NCBI GenBank assembly: GCA_003344405.1
Contig: NOWV01000042.1
Coordinates: 310,001 to 374,000 of the forward strand
Direction: 5' to 3'
Origin: Trichoplax sp. H2
Taxonomy: Eukaryota; Placozoa; Uniplacotomia; Trichoplacea
Length of the DNA stretch: 64,000 nt
The notes under the pieces are model-generated. The model made no database searches. It had not been told where the DNA came from and was given only the letters and a program-made list of their open reading frames with translations. Position 1 is the first letter of the stretch; the number at the start of each line of letters is the position of its first letter. Below, in pieces: positions 10,346 through 23,022 of the stretch. A program made the position numbers and the translations under genes.

Positions 10346-11922
10346 CTAGGTGCTTCACTAATCTTAGCACTTTCGAAATGTCACGTTATACAAGTAGTGG
10401 TAGGGTGTTCTTTCTTTAAGACCTCTGGTATAAGTATATTTGTGAAGACTGTATGAAATGGTATTTATAAAGGGAAAACTATCATATACTATAGTTACTA
10501 GTTATATGATATCATGGCGACATTGTCATAGAAGACATATGAATATCTAAGCAATAGATTACCTAATAGAGCACGCAAATGGCAGTATTGATACAAGGAA
10601 ACTACAATATACTGTAATTACCAGACGTATTATTGCATGATGGCCTTACCGTAGAGTACACAGGACTGTTCTAAACTGGAGAATATCTTTTTAGCTCTAG
10701 GCAAACATAAATTATTTGAACTTTCGAACGGTCCTTAATATCAGATAATCCCTATAAGGTCGCCCATTTTGTAAAATTGTAATGTAGTGCGCTCATATCT
10801 TCACATGACATACTTTAGTATATAAAATAAAGACTAAAACCAATACTAAGTTGATTCTCTTAGCATTAACTACGAGAGTAAGTACTAGCTCTAATTATAA
10901 ACGAAAAATTAAGTGCTTACTAACTGCTTTCAACGGATTAGTTCCATTCACGTCTAAGCTAAAATTAGAAGTTGTTAATAAAATTGTACATTCTAATTTT
11001 ACTACCAAATTATATCGAATTTTCTTTTAAGTAGAGCATTTATTTAAAATCATAACTGATGAATAGATTGATATTGACCTGAAAGACAATTGTGCATTTT
11101 AACCTTAATTGTGGAATATGCTACCATCCATTACACAGTGTGATTAATTGAATTATAAATCAAATTTAAGATTGCTTCCAAATTTAATAGAAAAGAATTT
11201 ACGGCTACAGTACATCTTATCACAATTACAAATTGACTTTATTTTCAGCTAATATATAAGTAAACTAATATTAAATCATAGCTAAAATGATAAGCTTACT
11301 ACAGTATAATCAGTCATATATGGCATTTTTTTCAGATTTCAACAATACTTTAATCAATAGTTTTACTGTTACATGCAATAGTTTTATAAATAACTAAGAA
11401 AGATAGCTAACACCAAATATAAGTAACTAGATTGCGTAAAGTTCCATTAAAGGCACGAAGATTTCATGAGTAACACATTTACTGGCATTATAAAATAGAT
11501 AAATTTGGGTTGACTGTTATTGATTTAGGCTTATAACTTATAAGGTTAATAGTATGGTCATTAGATGATTAATTAATAAGAGAATTTTTGACTTTAATTT
11601 ATTATGAGGCAAGAGTATTGCCTTTCTAGCAAAATATTTCCTTTCCATGACGATCTTTCCCTAATAGAGTAAATACAGAGTGATTATACATAAATAGTGC
11701 CAATACGACTACGATGATACTGTGAATCGAGTACTTGTCAATGTCAAAATTTGACAACAGCAAATACCATAGCACTATCACTTAAACTATTATCACATGA
11801 AAATCATATAAATAGGTGAAGCATTCTTTTAATCTTTAAATCAATCAGTCCGACTCTACTTCTGCATAGTTTTCAATTTTGATAGACATTTATGCATTTA
11901 GAAATTCAATTTACCTCCAGTG
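10346..11922. other. AT-rich intergenic DNA
   Basis: No supported gene. It presumably includes the 3' flank of the minus-strand FHA-like/zinc-finger gene that ends at 11923. Confidence 0.5.
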
Positions 11923-13083
11923 TTAGCGGTTGCATTTGCGTAATGATTTGAAGCAGTTAATATGATAAATTCGATTATGGTGTCCGGTTGAATAGAGTTT
12001 TGCGGAATGGCTGAGAGGTATGGATTCTTTACACTTAAAACACCACGTCGTACTATTGGTAACAGTGATGGATGATAAAGAATCACTATCGCTATCCTTT
12101 ATTCTAGATAATTATAAAATGAAGATTGTAGTTATTAATATCTTATGTGGAGTTATTAGCTCATTTTTCAATATACAGGACTTTCTATTCGCATCATATT
12201 GATATGATGCAAATAAAAAGTCTTGTATTTCAAAATTAGAAAGGTTGTAGTTATAATATCTTACATAAGTTATTAGTTAACTATTGAATATGGGATTCAT
12301 ATGACACGAATCGAAGGTGTTGTATCTCAAAGTTAGGTAGTATTAGTTAATTTGAGTCTTACGATAGTAAGAAAGAGCTTACCTATAGTTAGAGAAGTTC
12401 TTCTTTGATTTAGTTTGTCGATAAAAATTATTATTAACAGACCATGATGAAGGATAGTCTTTAACGCTGTTAGCTTTACTCCTTTGATCACGACAGTAAT
12501 CCATTTGGGTGCATTTGTTCATTTTTTTGGTAGCGAAAAATACATCTTGAGACTGCAAATTAATATTTTCCGGAGACTGAAAGCAAACATCTGCTGAAAT
12601 GAGAGTGTTAAAGTACAGATCACGGTCGAGATTATATTGTGCAAAACATTCTTGATGCTTATTTGGTAGTAGGAGATCATTTGCTGATAAAAAGCTGTTG
12701 CAATTCTGATCGTAGATGCCATTGGTGTACTGCAAAGGTATCCCATACTTTGTCTCAATATTGACAATGACTGGTGAAAATTCGTAGCCGTATTTGCTGT
12801 TATACTTGTAGATTAATTTTGTACCACACTCATACTTTGTTAATTGGACAATATCGTTATCCATTAAGTTAGTTTTTCGTTGTTCAGTGTCATTGACTAG
12901 CAAGTTACCAAGCGATTGATTTAACTCAATGCAGTGCGAGCAATTTCTTGCGTCCCATTGCACACAAGCACCAATTTCTTCATCCACTACCGTAAACGGA
13001 TTACGTAAGGAGATGCAATATTTATACTGGAGTTTTGGTAATATATTTTCATCAAAAGTAACGACTCTCTGTAGCTTCAGCAT
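11923..13083 (-). CDS. FHA-like plus C-terminal zinc-finger protein, two exons seen (about 293 aa)
   Basis: Exon A runs 13083 to 12383 and ends at TATAG|GTAAGC, a strong donor that explains the apparent stop at 12379. Exon B, 12103 to 11923, follows acceptor ATTATCTAG and continues in frame to TAA. Residues about 30-100 resemble the C-terminal half of an FHA phosphopeptide-binding domain: NQSLGNLLVND then LMDNDIVQLTKY then LIYKYN, like the S.NGT.VN / L.dGD.I.lg pattern. A polar linker carries KDSDSDS, a CK2-type acidic serine cluster. Exon B ends with WCFKCKESI...YHINCF, a CxxC-x22-HxxC zinc site close to PARP1/DNA ligase III fingers (CKKCxESIP...WYHxxCF). FHA plus zinc finger is typical of DNA-break response factors such as APLF, aprataxin and CHFR, but the exact pairing is not one I can name. 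Earlier exons carrying the FHA start are probably missing: TACTAAT, a good branch point, lies 70-80 bp before acceptor-like AAG/CAG at 13075/13069. An alternative exon-B frame (acceptor ATAAAG, donor 11914) cannot be excluded. Confidence 0.5.
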
Positions 13084-14219
13084 GGTGATATTGTTGGAAT
13101 GATTGGTTTTTGAGCCGAGTTGTAGATGTGAGAGGTTTTTATTGATGACGGCGTATTAGTAGTTAATTCCAATCTGAATTTCTTGCTCTACTATTCGCAT
13201 GTTATTATACTCGTACAAGAGTGTGCAATCGATACTAGGTCATGTCACGATTCTAATTACTGATCATGACGAGTTCCTATTCAAGTGGTTATTTTTACCT
13301 ACTTGCAATGCCAAATACAGCTGTAATGAAGGATTCAAAATTATAATTCATTTTAAATATGGTCATCAACCAATTTGAACTTAGCAATTTGGTGAGAAGT
13401 TAATGACGTCAATACGATAACTTGTGAAATTTACGTAGAGGATGTGGAAGGATATAGTCAATTACAATTTTAATGATTTCTTCTATATAAAATTACGTTA
13501 TATATTGATGTAATGTATAAGGATACGATTAAAAACGGATACTTTGGTGTTATTTTCGCTACTATTTCCATGATGATGTCAGCAATATGATCGAATCACA
13601 GAAATGGGCTTAGTAGTTTACGTCAGTTCTAATAAATTTTTTAGACGTCAAAAAATTGACAGAATAATAATCATGCTTCAAAAGACACTAATAGCAAACA
13701 TTTAGAAATGATGAAAAATGTTCCTAAAATAAGCTAAGCAATCCCTGATCGAGAAGCTTTACACGATGATGTGATCTGTTTTCAATTTTGGTCGCGAATA
13801 AGATGCGAAGACGTTTGCGCCAATCTGTGCGCAACTTCTCTAAATTTGTCTCTATTTATTAGCTAGAGAAATGCACAAGTTCATCGATTGCAAGCGGAGT
13901 AATTAAGACATTGCCTATGTTTGGCATGCCAATAAAAGTTTAGTCGAAGCGCATGCACTGAGCAGAGTTGTAAAAATCAGTAATGCAAAGAGTAGGGCAG
14001 CTACCTTGGGGCAAAGATATTATTATAGTATTAAACTGTTGACTGTACGTAGGATAGTGCACCTATAATCGTATGGTCGTTAAAAGTCAATACTGCTGTG
14101 CCGGGTATTCATCATATTATAGTTTATGCATCAGTTCTAGTGGCCAAGAAATTGGCAAAGCAAATCAACAGTAACGCAGATTACAGATTTTATTCACTCA
14201 TAAAAATACATAATTGCTA
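13084..14219. other. Non-coding or unresolved 5' region of the minus-strand gene
   Basis: It contains the possible branch point TACTAAT on the minus strand (about 13155), a small hairpin TTGCGC/GCGCAA near 13817-13836, and a short hydrophobic minus-strand frame near 13925-14010 with no ATG. Missing 5' exons of the FHA-like gene may lie here, but none is convincing. Confidence 0.35.
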
Positions 14220-15240
14220 CGCTTTTCAGGTAGATCATGATATTGGATACTGTGATATTACATAGAATTGTAATATTGTTTCTTTCACCGTAATTTAGTA
14301 AGGATTTCAAAAAAGTATAAATGGGATTTGCATGTAGATCATGATATTGTATATTTTGATATTACGTAGAACTCCAATCTTGATTGTTTGTCGCTGTAAT
14401 TTCAAGGTAGAATGTTCAAAAGCATGAGTGCGGTTGCATTTAGATGGTGATATTGTACGCATATACTGTAATATTGGTGAAACTGCAATTTTGATAGTTT
14501 CTTTCGCCGTAATTTCAAGGTAAAGAGTTGAGAAGCTCTGTAATTTTGATTGTTTCTTCGTCGTAGTTTAAAGTGTTCAAAAGCTGGGTGCCATTTTCAG
14601 GTAGATCATGATAGCGTATTCTGTGATATCACATAGAACTATAATCTTAATTGTTTCTTTTGCCGTGTTTTCAAAATAAGGAGTTCAAAAGCTGGATGCA
14701 ATTGTCAGGTAGATCATGATGTTGTATACTGTGATATTACGTAGAACTATAGTCTTTGATTGTTTCTTTTACCGTAATTTCAAAGCAAAAAATTCAAAAG
14801 CTGGGTGCGATTTCCAGGTAGATCATGATGCTGTATACTCTGATATTGCGTAGAACTGTGCTTTTAATTGTTTTCCTTTGCCGTATTTCAGGATATAAAG
14901 AGTTTAAAAGCTGGGTGTAATTTTCAGGCCGATCATGATAGCGTATACTCTGATATAATGTTGAATTGGAATTTTGATTGTTTCCTTCGCCATAATTTCA
15001 AGATTAAGCGTTCTAGAGAATGAGCACGATTTCTAGGTAGATCACGATCGTGTATAAAGTGATATCACGTAGAACTGCAATCTTGATTGTTTCTTTGCCG
15101 TAATTTCAAAATAAGAGTTTAAAAGTATGGGTGCAATTTTTAGGAGATCTTGATATTGTATACTGTGATACTACGTAGAATTTTAATCTTGATCGCTTCC
15201 TTTTACCGTAACTTCAAAATCAGAATTCAAAAGTATAGGA
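14215..15240 (+). repeat. Satellite/minisatellite, about 9 copies of a 105-110 bp unit
   Basis: The landmark (G)TAGATCATGATATTGTATAC recurs at about 14231, 14336, 14441, 14602, 14710, 14819, 14929, 15038 and 15144. Each copy continues with TGTGATATTACGTAGAACT, then TTGATTGTTTCTTT(C/T)GCCGTAATTTCAA, then GTTCAAAAGCTGGGTGC. Spacing is 105-110 bp except 161 bp between the third and fourth landmarks, where a half unit is inserted or deleted. Copies differ by roughly 10-20%. No ORF runs through the array. TACGTA and GATCATGATC-like palindromes recur in each unit. Confidence 0.85.
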
Positions 15241-18200
15241 GAAAATTTATCGATAGCTAAGTAATCTACCCATAATTAGACTAAGCTATATGATATTAAC
15301 TTAACCATGTACTGCTAAAACAAAACAGTAGTACATGAATGAAAAGAGGAATCAAGAATTAATTTGATGTCGATTTGTAGTCTAGAGAATATCGTATGAT
15401 AAAAGCTATGAGTGATTTTATTCCCTATTTTATTCAGATTATAGCCTACCCTATTTTATTTTAGAAGTCATATTCTAGATGAGACAAATTATGGTATGAT
15501 ACTGTAATAAAGTTCTTTAAATTTGTATAGATTAAATTAGAAATAAATGTGTTTTCATAACCAAAACCTATTAAGAGAGTATTAGTAACGACTAGGAAGG
15601 CTTTAGAGTATGGAAACTACTGCTATTTCATAAATTACCATACATGGTTATAGGCAAAATAATTATTTATCATTAGCATAGAGTTCTGGTGGCAAATGAG
15701 CAGATTGCTAGTTAATTATCATAATAGCACAAATGTTATTATTCCTTCATAATATATTATATGTAATAATATGCGTTAGATGCTATACAAACTTTATGAT
15801 CTACAGGTACTTTCATAGTCAAGACTGCATTTTATTTTTCGTGCAATTAGTACAGCGAAATAGCATAAAGCTAGCGATCGGCCAGGCTCTTTGGTCTATG
15901 TGGAAACCTCCCTTACCTGCAAAATTCAGTAGTTTTTGACCGAAAGATACTGAGTGTGATTGACTATTACGCTTCATAACCTGTAGAAGAATATCATCAG
16001 GTTATACTTTTGCGAATGCGGTACGTTATTGTAGCGTAGATTAAATTGAAGGAAAAGTGTAATCAATGAGTTTTTTCTTTTGCAAGTTACCGGCATAACT
16101 TGATTTATTTTAATCAATTCCTGTACCCCTCATTAATGATGACTGTCAAATATGTACGGCATGAAATCAAATTTATAACAATCAATGATCAAAATTTTAC
16201 TACTATTCCTTCAAGCGCGGTAGCAGGCAAAACCGTTACGAAAGTTAATTGTTAGTTCTCGAAACAATATTAAAATATCCCACATAAAATTTCGATACTA
16301 ATTACTATTATCGTTTCACTGAAATATACTATGTTACTTAAATTCTTCAAATCTAGAATTTACAATTGTACGATAACTAAAATGCTTGTACATCTGTTTG
16401 GTACCAATTTACAACAATTCAAAGTTATGAAGAGAAGGGATATGGCAACTCCCTCAAAAATTTTATGGCACTAATACATCCTACATACATGGTTGAGATA
16501 AAATTTGTAGATGGGTTGACATTGAGTTGTCTCCATCTCTCGTATTGATATGGTCGAATATTTCATTGGCGTTGTTAATGTTAATGTGATTAAGTATGCA
16601 TAAGTATATTAATGGACGCATTTAAGATGATGGATCATGTGGGCCATTGTATTCTTTCCTAATAAAATCTAGAATTTACCGGAATACCGGTTATTGACTT
16701 CCATTATAAATAGTAATTTCCTAGGATTCTTTTATCCTATAGTAAGAATTATAGTTATACCTTCAATTTTAAAGAAGGGTATTAAATTCTTCTCTATCTT
16801 CTTACTTATCATTTATATCACGTATCATTTACTTTATTTTGTAATAATTATTAAAACTTATAGTATGACTTCTTGATTTTTACACGTATTTTACATTTAT
16901 TGTTCGAAGCATCTGAATTTGTTAAGTTCACTATTTAAAATGGAAACAATGTTTTCATTTATGACTACTTTATTATCTGATTGGCTATAGTATAATTTAT
17001 TTAAATGAATGAGCTGTTGCTTTAGGAAGTGAATGTAACTATGTGTTCCGATTAGATTCTCTTCTGTAGTAAATAAAGCAATTCTAATTGCGGCAAAAGG
17101 AGCAGCACGAGCTTTTTGTGGAAGATAAGTCTTCGACGTTCGCGTTACTTATTGCTGCTTTGCCCAACTTCGGAGTTCTTTTTAAAAAATCTACTTTTTT
17201 CAATGTCTTTACGTACAAAACAGTAAATATGCTGTTTACCTTCAAGCGACAATCGAGGAAAATAAGAATTAAAGAATTGATTTTTATTCAATCTAGATGT
17301 ATCTGTATCCAAATAAGTTTTATCTTTTAATTATCATGATGTCGTATTTAATTCATAAATTATTACTGTAACTTATTTAAGTGCTCACTGTCAATACATA
17401 CATCAAATTGATTATTGCCTAACGTCATTATAATTACGTTCGAGTATTAACCACAATTCTTTAAAGAACTGGCTACAGCAAATCTATTCGCTAATATCTT
17501 TAAGCATACCCAAAATAGACTAAATCTTTCGATAATACCTATCTTTATTCTCTGTTATTTAATATTCACAATCTAAGTTTCACGGATTATTTGACCGTGA
17601 TAAAAGCAGATTGCTAGACTCGAAGATATTTTTCAATTCAAAGTAATATTGTATTTAATAACATACTTCAGACTGGCTTGTGATCCAGAAAAGTTCATAT
17701 TATTGTGTTTTAAGCTTATTTTTCGTCGGAGTTAATCATACATTATTATATTGCCAATAAAGGTTATTGTCTTATTAATGTTAACTTTTAGTCGATACTT
17801 TGAAAGATAGTAATATTAGATTGCGAAGGTTAGTGTATAAGATCAGTATTAGAAGATGCAAACAAGAAATTTGATTGGAAAGCTTTTATCTTCGTATCCG
17901 CTCAATATAATGTAATAAGGAGCTTCGGCAGTTAGATATTCAACCATGCATATCCGAAATAAACATTTTCATGCCACAATTAAGAAAATATTACCCCTTT
18001 GACACGTAAGTTATTATATGCTGGTAATTAATATTGGCCTTAAGGTCTATTTGTAGATGCGGCAGAGTATTCGTAAATATATCATCTTGAAAATTATTTT
18101 GCTTTAATCATATTGTACATTTAGCATACTAATCAATGCTATCTAGTCATAAGCCGAAAGCAGTTTTAAAATAGACATAATGACGTTTTAACAACAATAA

Positions 18201-19484
18201 TATATCATCATATATTATAAGTACCTTGTTTGATGTTAGATATTAGGTTCTAGAAATAAAAAGCTGAAACAAAAATGATTTTCTATGTAAACAAGAATAC
18301 AATATAACTTCATAATTTTTCTCCTCTTAACTCTGTTTCCTTTCCTAATAAGTAATGCGCTCGATTAAAGTGGGATAGGCCAGCCACATAAATTGAGCTT
18401 ATTGTTGTTCATTAATAACAGTTTCGTTATTCTTTAAACCTTAATCAAATCGTTTTCAACATAATAATTAAAGTGATTGAATAACGAAACCAGATTGAAT
18501 TTAATTTTGTTCTTACTTCTGATTTAAGGCAATATTTCAATTCTTGTTATTCCAATAAATATCAAGACAATCTTTATTTTTCTTTTTTCAATTCCTTTAA
18601 TGATGCATTCTAACAATGATGTCCTTTTTGTTTTAACATTTTTTTCTGATTTTATTAAATGTAAAAGCGTTGTTCTAGTTTCTTTTTGCTTTCGTAATAG
18701 CCCGGTATAAAGCCCATCTATTCTTCAAAAGATGGGAAGTATTATTTGCATTTTCCGAAGAGAGGATTTCCTTGTTTATCTTTTACAGCCTACAACATAA
18801 TGCCGATACAGGAGTAATACACTTATAATGCAGAAATAGCAATAAAATGAGGAAATAAAGGTCTTGTCTATGAGGTAATAATGGTGATAGATTCTATAGT
18901 TATATATATAGTAACTTTTACGTCATTCGGAATAGTTTGCCAAACATATACCTAGATTTTAGCTATTGATTGTGTCACGTAATAAATTGGGAAAATTTAA
19001 AGAAAAAAATTGATTCCCTTCATGTACTGTTCTAGTTATGACGTCGATCATCAATTTCCTCCTTTTTCATGCGATTATTTAAGAAAGGGTGATAAATTAT
19101 AATTATTGGTTCCTATATTGGTCATTTTAAAATTAACCTCGCCTGAGATGAAATATTGTAAAGAAATTGCACAATACATTTTAAAGATATATATCACCCT
19201 ATTCCGCTATTTGTGTATTAAATTATCTATCTACCTAAGTTTTTAAGGTACGAAATAGGCTTTTAATTAAGAATTAAGTAGACTAAGATTTTTAATTTAA
19301 TTTAAGAATTTGATAAGTGCTTAAAATAAATATCTTGTTTATCAATTCCACCAAAATCATAAAATTGCATTGCATGCCTGTTTATTTAACACGTTTAAAA
19401 ATATCGTTAACACTGTTTTAATCTATTCTAATATTTCAAATCTTTAATGATAGGCTAATACTTGGCTTAAAATTAACGAGGTAA
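15241..19484. other. AT-rich intergenic DNA before the first receptor
   Basis: Only short chance ORFs starting at TTG or GTG (for example 15733-15939, 16694-16876, 17088-17330). No TATA box is obvious just upstream of the receptor at 19485; its promoter and any 5' UTR exon are unresolved. Confidence 0.5.
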
Positions 19485-20480
19485 ATGGAAAATAACACTA
19501 TTGTAACTCTTAGCAAACGCATAGATCGCGACATAACACGAAATCTTTACATGTTCATTTCTGTTATTGCTATCATTGGCAATGGATTTGTGTGCAGTTT
19601 ATTTATTGGTAAACAGTCCCTTTTGCAGCATGCCACAAATCGATTTATACTGTTATTAGCAATAGTGGACAGTCTAACAGCTATCATGGTTATTATATCA
19701 CCCACAAGCCAACTTCTTGGTAATCCTTATCCCTATCCTGGACGTGGACTGGGACAGCAATTCTTTTGCATCATCATCTATTCTGAATATTTCTTATGGG
19801 CATTTGGCTATATTTCCATATATACTATTGCTATGCTAAGTCTAGAGCGTTTATGCCTGGTTATTCTGCCTATCTTTCACAAAAAAATTTTCACCCCTTT
19901 CTACGCTAACGCTTTGATCGTTCTTTTAATTTTCATTGGATTAATCTTATCTGCGCCTAATCTATTTCAAATTAGAATTACTAATGATGTACGGCGTCCT
20001 TGTAGATTTATATCTTTGCGTGTTAATCAAGTAGTTAAATCTCTTATCATTATTCTCTCTTTTATCTTGCAATTTTTTATTCCAGAACTAATCACCTTTG
20101 CATGTTACGTGATCATTATTTGCCGTATGAGAAAAATTGGGCTGACTCCTAACGAAGCCACGATTGATATACGATCTCAACGGAATCGTCGTTCACGACG
20201 ACAAGTAACATTAATGATTTTTGTAGCATCCATTGCACTTTTTATTTGCTGGTTACCTAACAGTATCTACTTTACTTTGATTCAATTTAGTCTGGTAGCA
20301 TCTTTAGATAATTTTCATTTTATAACTAAGACATTAGTTGTTGCAAACTCTACTATTAATCCAATCATCTACGTAACTGTTAATATATATTACAGGAAAT
20401 TATTTGTCAAGACACTTCGAAGGTTATTGAGCTTTCGTCGGAAACGGCATAAAATTAAAATCAATGTCATTAGAAACTGA
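19485..20480 (+). CDS. Class A (rhodopsin-like) GPCR, 331 aa, intact
   Basis: A complete seven-helix receptor in one exon. Hallmarks: N-glycosylation site NNT at residue 3; GN of helix 1 (32-33); LAIVD with D62 in helix 2; first extracellular loop with PYPYPG (81-86); Cys95 at the start of helix 3 and its partner Cys173; E121-R122-L in place of DRY; FICWLP (253-258) in helix 6; NPIIY (292-296) in helix 7. The N-terminus is short (about 20 residues), so a large peptide-binding ectodomain is absent. The third intracellular loop and the 20-residue tail are strongly basic (RNRRSRR; RRKRHK). ATG 19485 is the first Met, just before helix 1. It shares the YPYP loop with the 25-kb pseudogene and the receptor at 60072. 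It signals through heterotrimeric G proteins by family membership; the ligand is unknown. Confidence 0.93.
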   Translation: MENNTIVTLSKRIDRDITRNLYMFISVIAIIGNGFVCSLFIGKQSLLQHATNRFILLLAIVDSLTAIMVIISPTSQLLGNPYPYPGRGLGQQFFCIIIYSEYFLWAFGYISIYTIAMLSLERLCLVILPIFHKKIFTPFYANALIVLLIFIGLILSAPNLFQIRITNDVRRPCRFISLRVNQVVKSLIIILSFILQFFIPELITFACYVIIICRMRKIGLTPNEATIDIRSQRNRRSRRQVTLMIFVASIALFICWLPNSIYFTLIQFSLVASLDNFHFITKTLVVANSTINPIIYVTVNIYYRKLFVKTLRRLLSFRRKRHKIKINVIRN

Positions 20481-21535
20481 CGAGATGATTAGTATTGTTA
20501 TCCTTTAGTACTGCTGCAAATAAAATCAAGCCTATTAATACACAGCACCAGCTAATCAGATAATTTAATAAAACATATGCTCCTTTAAAAATTTTGTAAG
20601 ATGATTGCTTCAATAAGGTCACGAAGATGAGGAAATACGGGTAGTCTCTATAAAAGCCTTCTGTAAGCTAGAAAGGTAGATTTCCTTCTTTTCAGAGATC
20701 ACAAATTACAATGACAGCTATCATTCACTGTAATATAATAATTTTATGAAAGTATTGAATAAATTAATATGTTAAGTAATAAGAATAAGAAAAGACTGGA
20801 AAGGATGTCAGCGTTATTTTTCATTATCTTGCTGAGAAAATAGCCTTAGCTGTCGTATGATAATTAACGCAATACATATTATGAAACTATTCCTGTTACA
20901 TAGTTGTTCTATTTTGATAAATGATAACTGTCTTTGAATTTATTTCAATTCTATACCGTACATTTTGCTTTTCCTATTTTTGCGAGATTATGTACCATCG
21001 CTACAATATGTTTTATGCTCGTTTATAATTTGAACAGCCAAGCTAACGGTAAACTAATAATGAAATACATGGATAATCTTTATTATTGAAAGCATAGACG
21101 TATAGTTATTATTAATAGATGTGCCCGCGGTAATATAGTAAAATATTTAATGATACTATATTAAAGGGTTTGATAATGTTGTATGGATAATCATCTGTAT
21201 AAGGTGGCTATATTAAATAGCAATATTGCCTACTAGTGTTGAATAAAAATATCTCTATTTCTAAACATTTAAATTTCTAGTTGTTTTATTTATTATCGTT
21301 TCATTATACAAAAAATTACTCGAGACAATAGAGATCATATAATTTCAGATGGAGTCGTTCACCATAATCTAGGTGTAGATTTTGTTATGCAATAAGGAAG
21401 GTATTCATGGTACAATATAATATTTTTAGGATGATTTTATTTTGCTTGAAAAATTTTGAAACTTTTTACTCCAATTTCATCAATCGTCGTCCGAAAATAC
21501 TGGGTGTTACAAGGCATAATTAGATGGGGGTATAG

Positions 21536-21544
21536 TATATAAAA
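21536..21544 (+). promoter_or_regulatory. Isolated TATA box
   Basis: GTATATAAAAGCC is a near-perfect TATA consensus. No ORF longer than chance follows within several hundred bases, so it may drive a non-coding RNA or be fortuitous. Confidence 0.3.
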
Positions 21545-21933
21545 GCCATAGAAGCCTTTCATCACGTTTGACAATTCATTATCTTAGCTACTCATTAATA
21601 TCGACCAACTACAGTAATAGCAGACATATAATGCATTAAATTTGTCTAAACTACCATATATTCGATCTCATCGAAGACAAAGAGGTTTTCAAAATAATAA
21701 GTTATGATGCATCATATATTTATTTATCTCATAATTACTATCATTGCAAAATTAAGCGTTTAGAGACATAAACTACTCAATCCCTAAATTTTGCAACGAC
21801 TAAACCTTTATATTCATAAACATATATGATAATAATTACAAGGTTGACTTTTACAGAACTGTAAGATTTGAAAATATTAGCGATGTAAATCACTATAAAT
21901 TTAAATTAGACATTTATCCATTCAGTATTTCAT

Positions 21934-22093
21934 AGTTTTAGTACTCCAGTTCTCAAGGTCAATAGCAGCAATAATGATTGCAAGAGAAAAATGCAATCAA
22001 AATTAATAGCTTTAGTTTTAGTACTTCAATTTATCAAATTAATAAAAGCAATAATGGTTGAAAAAGAAAAACGTAATAAAAATTATACCTGAG
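21934..22093 (+). repeat. 80-bp tandem duplication
   Basis: Two adjacent 80-bp copies both start AGTTTTAGTACT and share GCAATAATG(A/G)TTG and GAAAAA(T/C)G. About 80% identical, non-coding. Confidence 0.6.
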
Positions 22094-23015
22094 GGTAAGA
22101 ACGGTATTGAATACGCTAGAATTGATAAATTGAAACTTGAAATTTAATAATCGCAAAATTAGTAACTGAATGTTTATACAATACATGCAATGATGCCAGA
22201 AAATACCATTATCAACTACATTTTAATAACATAAATGATACAATGCTTCAATAACAGCTTACGTCAATATCAAGCCTATTATTCTACAATAATTCGGCAT
22301 TTTTATACTTCATAGGGGAAAAAATACAATTATTTATCAGTAAATTACTGTTTTAGTGTTGAAGCAAATTAATGTTATAGATCTGTACTATACCTAGAAA
22401 TGTGTTAAACATTCGTACTAGGATTAAAAATTCCACTTTCATAGTTTTATTGTAGCGAATCAAAACACTAAATGTATTGAGGGTAGAGCATAGAAACTTC
22501 AAAACTGACATAGACTCCAATACCGTTTATCGGATAAGCTATGTTATGTTCGTGCTATGATATTTGCTGCTGGTACATTGACTTACGTTAGTAATAATAA
22601 TTAAGATTTCAATAAAGCCCTTTTAACTGTGTAATTTACTTAAATCAGTTATTTTTACTTGTGCACTACTATTTAAAATAGATTGCACATAAGGCGTTAA
22701 TAACCTATGACAAGTTTGGAAGCAGTTATCTTTGTATAGACTGTCATACTTTATATACCGTAGTTCATAAATAAGTAAAAGAAGCAAAAACCCTTTGTAT
22801 TATATTACCAATAAATAATTCATACTATAAGATTTCTAAAATATGGTAGCATATCTACACTTATTTTACTCTTTTTTAACCGATTTTTTTAAGAGCTACA
22901 GTAATTTTCTATAACATGTTTTAAAGTTGAAAATTGATGTAATTCAATAAAGTGAATAAGAATTACTTTAAAAGAATAGTTTCATTTTATGTGCACCAGG
23001 GGTTTCTGACGAGAC

Positions 23016-23022
23016 TATAAAA
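23016..23022 (+). promoter_or_regulatory. TATA box inside a small inverted repeat
   Basis: GACTATAAAAGG sits between GCACCAG (22993-22999) and CTGGTGC (23025-23031), which are perfect complements. The downstream 350 bp are unusually GC-rich and contain self-complementary segments (TGTCAC/GTGACA near 23307-23328; TCTCC/GGAGA near 23273-23298). The only short ORF (ATG 23096, about 31 codons) is unconvincing. It may be the promoter of a non-coding transcript. Confidence 0.35.

Noticed and set aside
13925-14010. Minus-strand hydrophobic peptide like a signal sequence (ALLFALLIFTTLLSACAS)
   Set aside because: No ATG in frame, stops directly upstream, and no downstream coding exon was found.
14215-15240. 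Regular repeats considered as a CRISPR array
   Set aside because: Units are contiguous and diverged with no unique spacers, and the sequence is eukaryotic.
17088-17330. 80-codon frame beginning MRQKEQHELF
   Set aside because: Starts at TTG, the second half is low-complexity Phe/Lys/Ile, and no domain or splice signal supports it.
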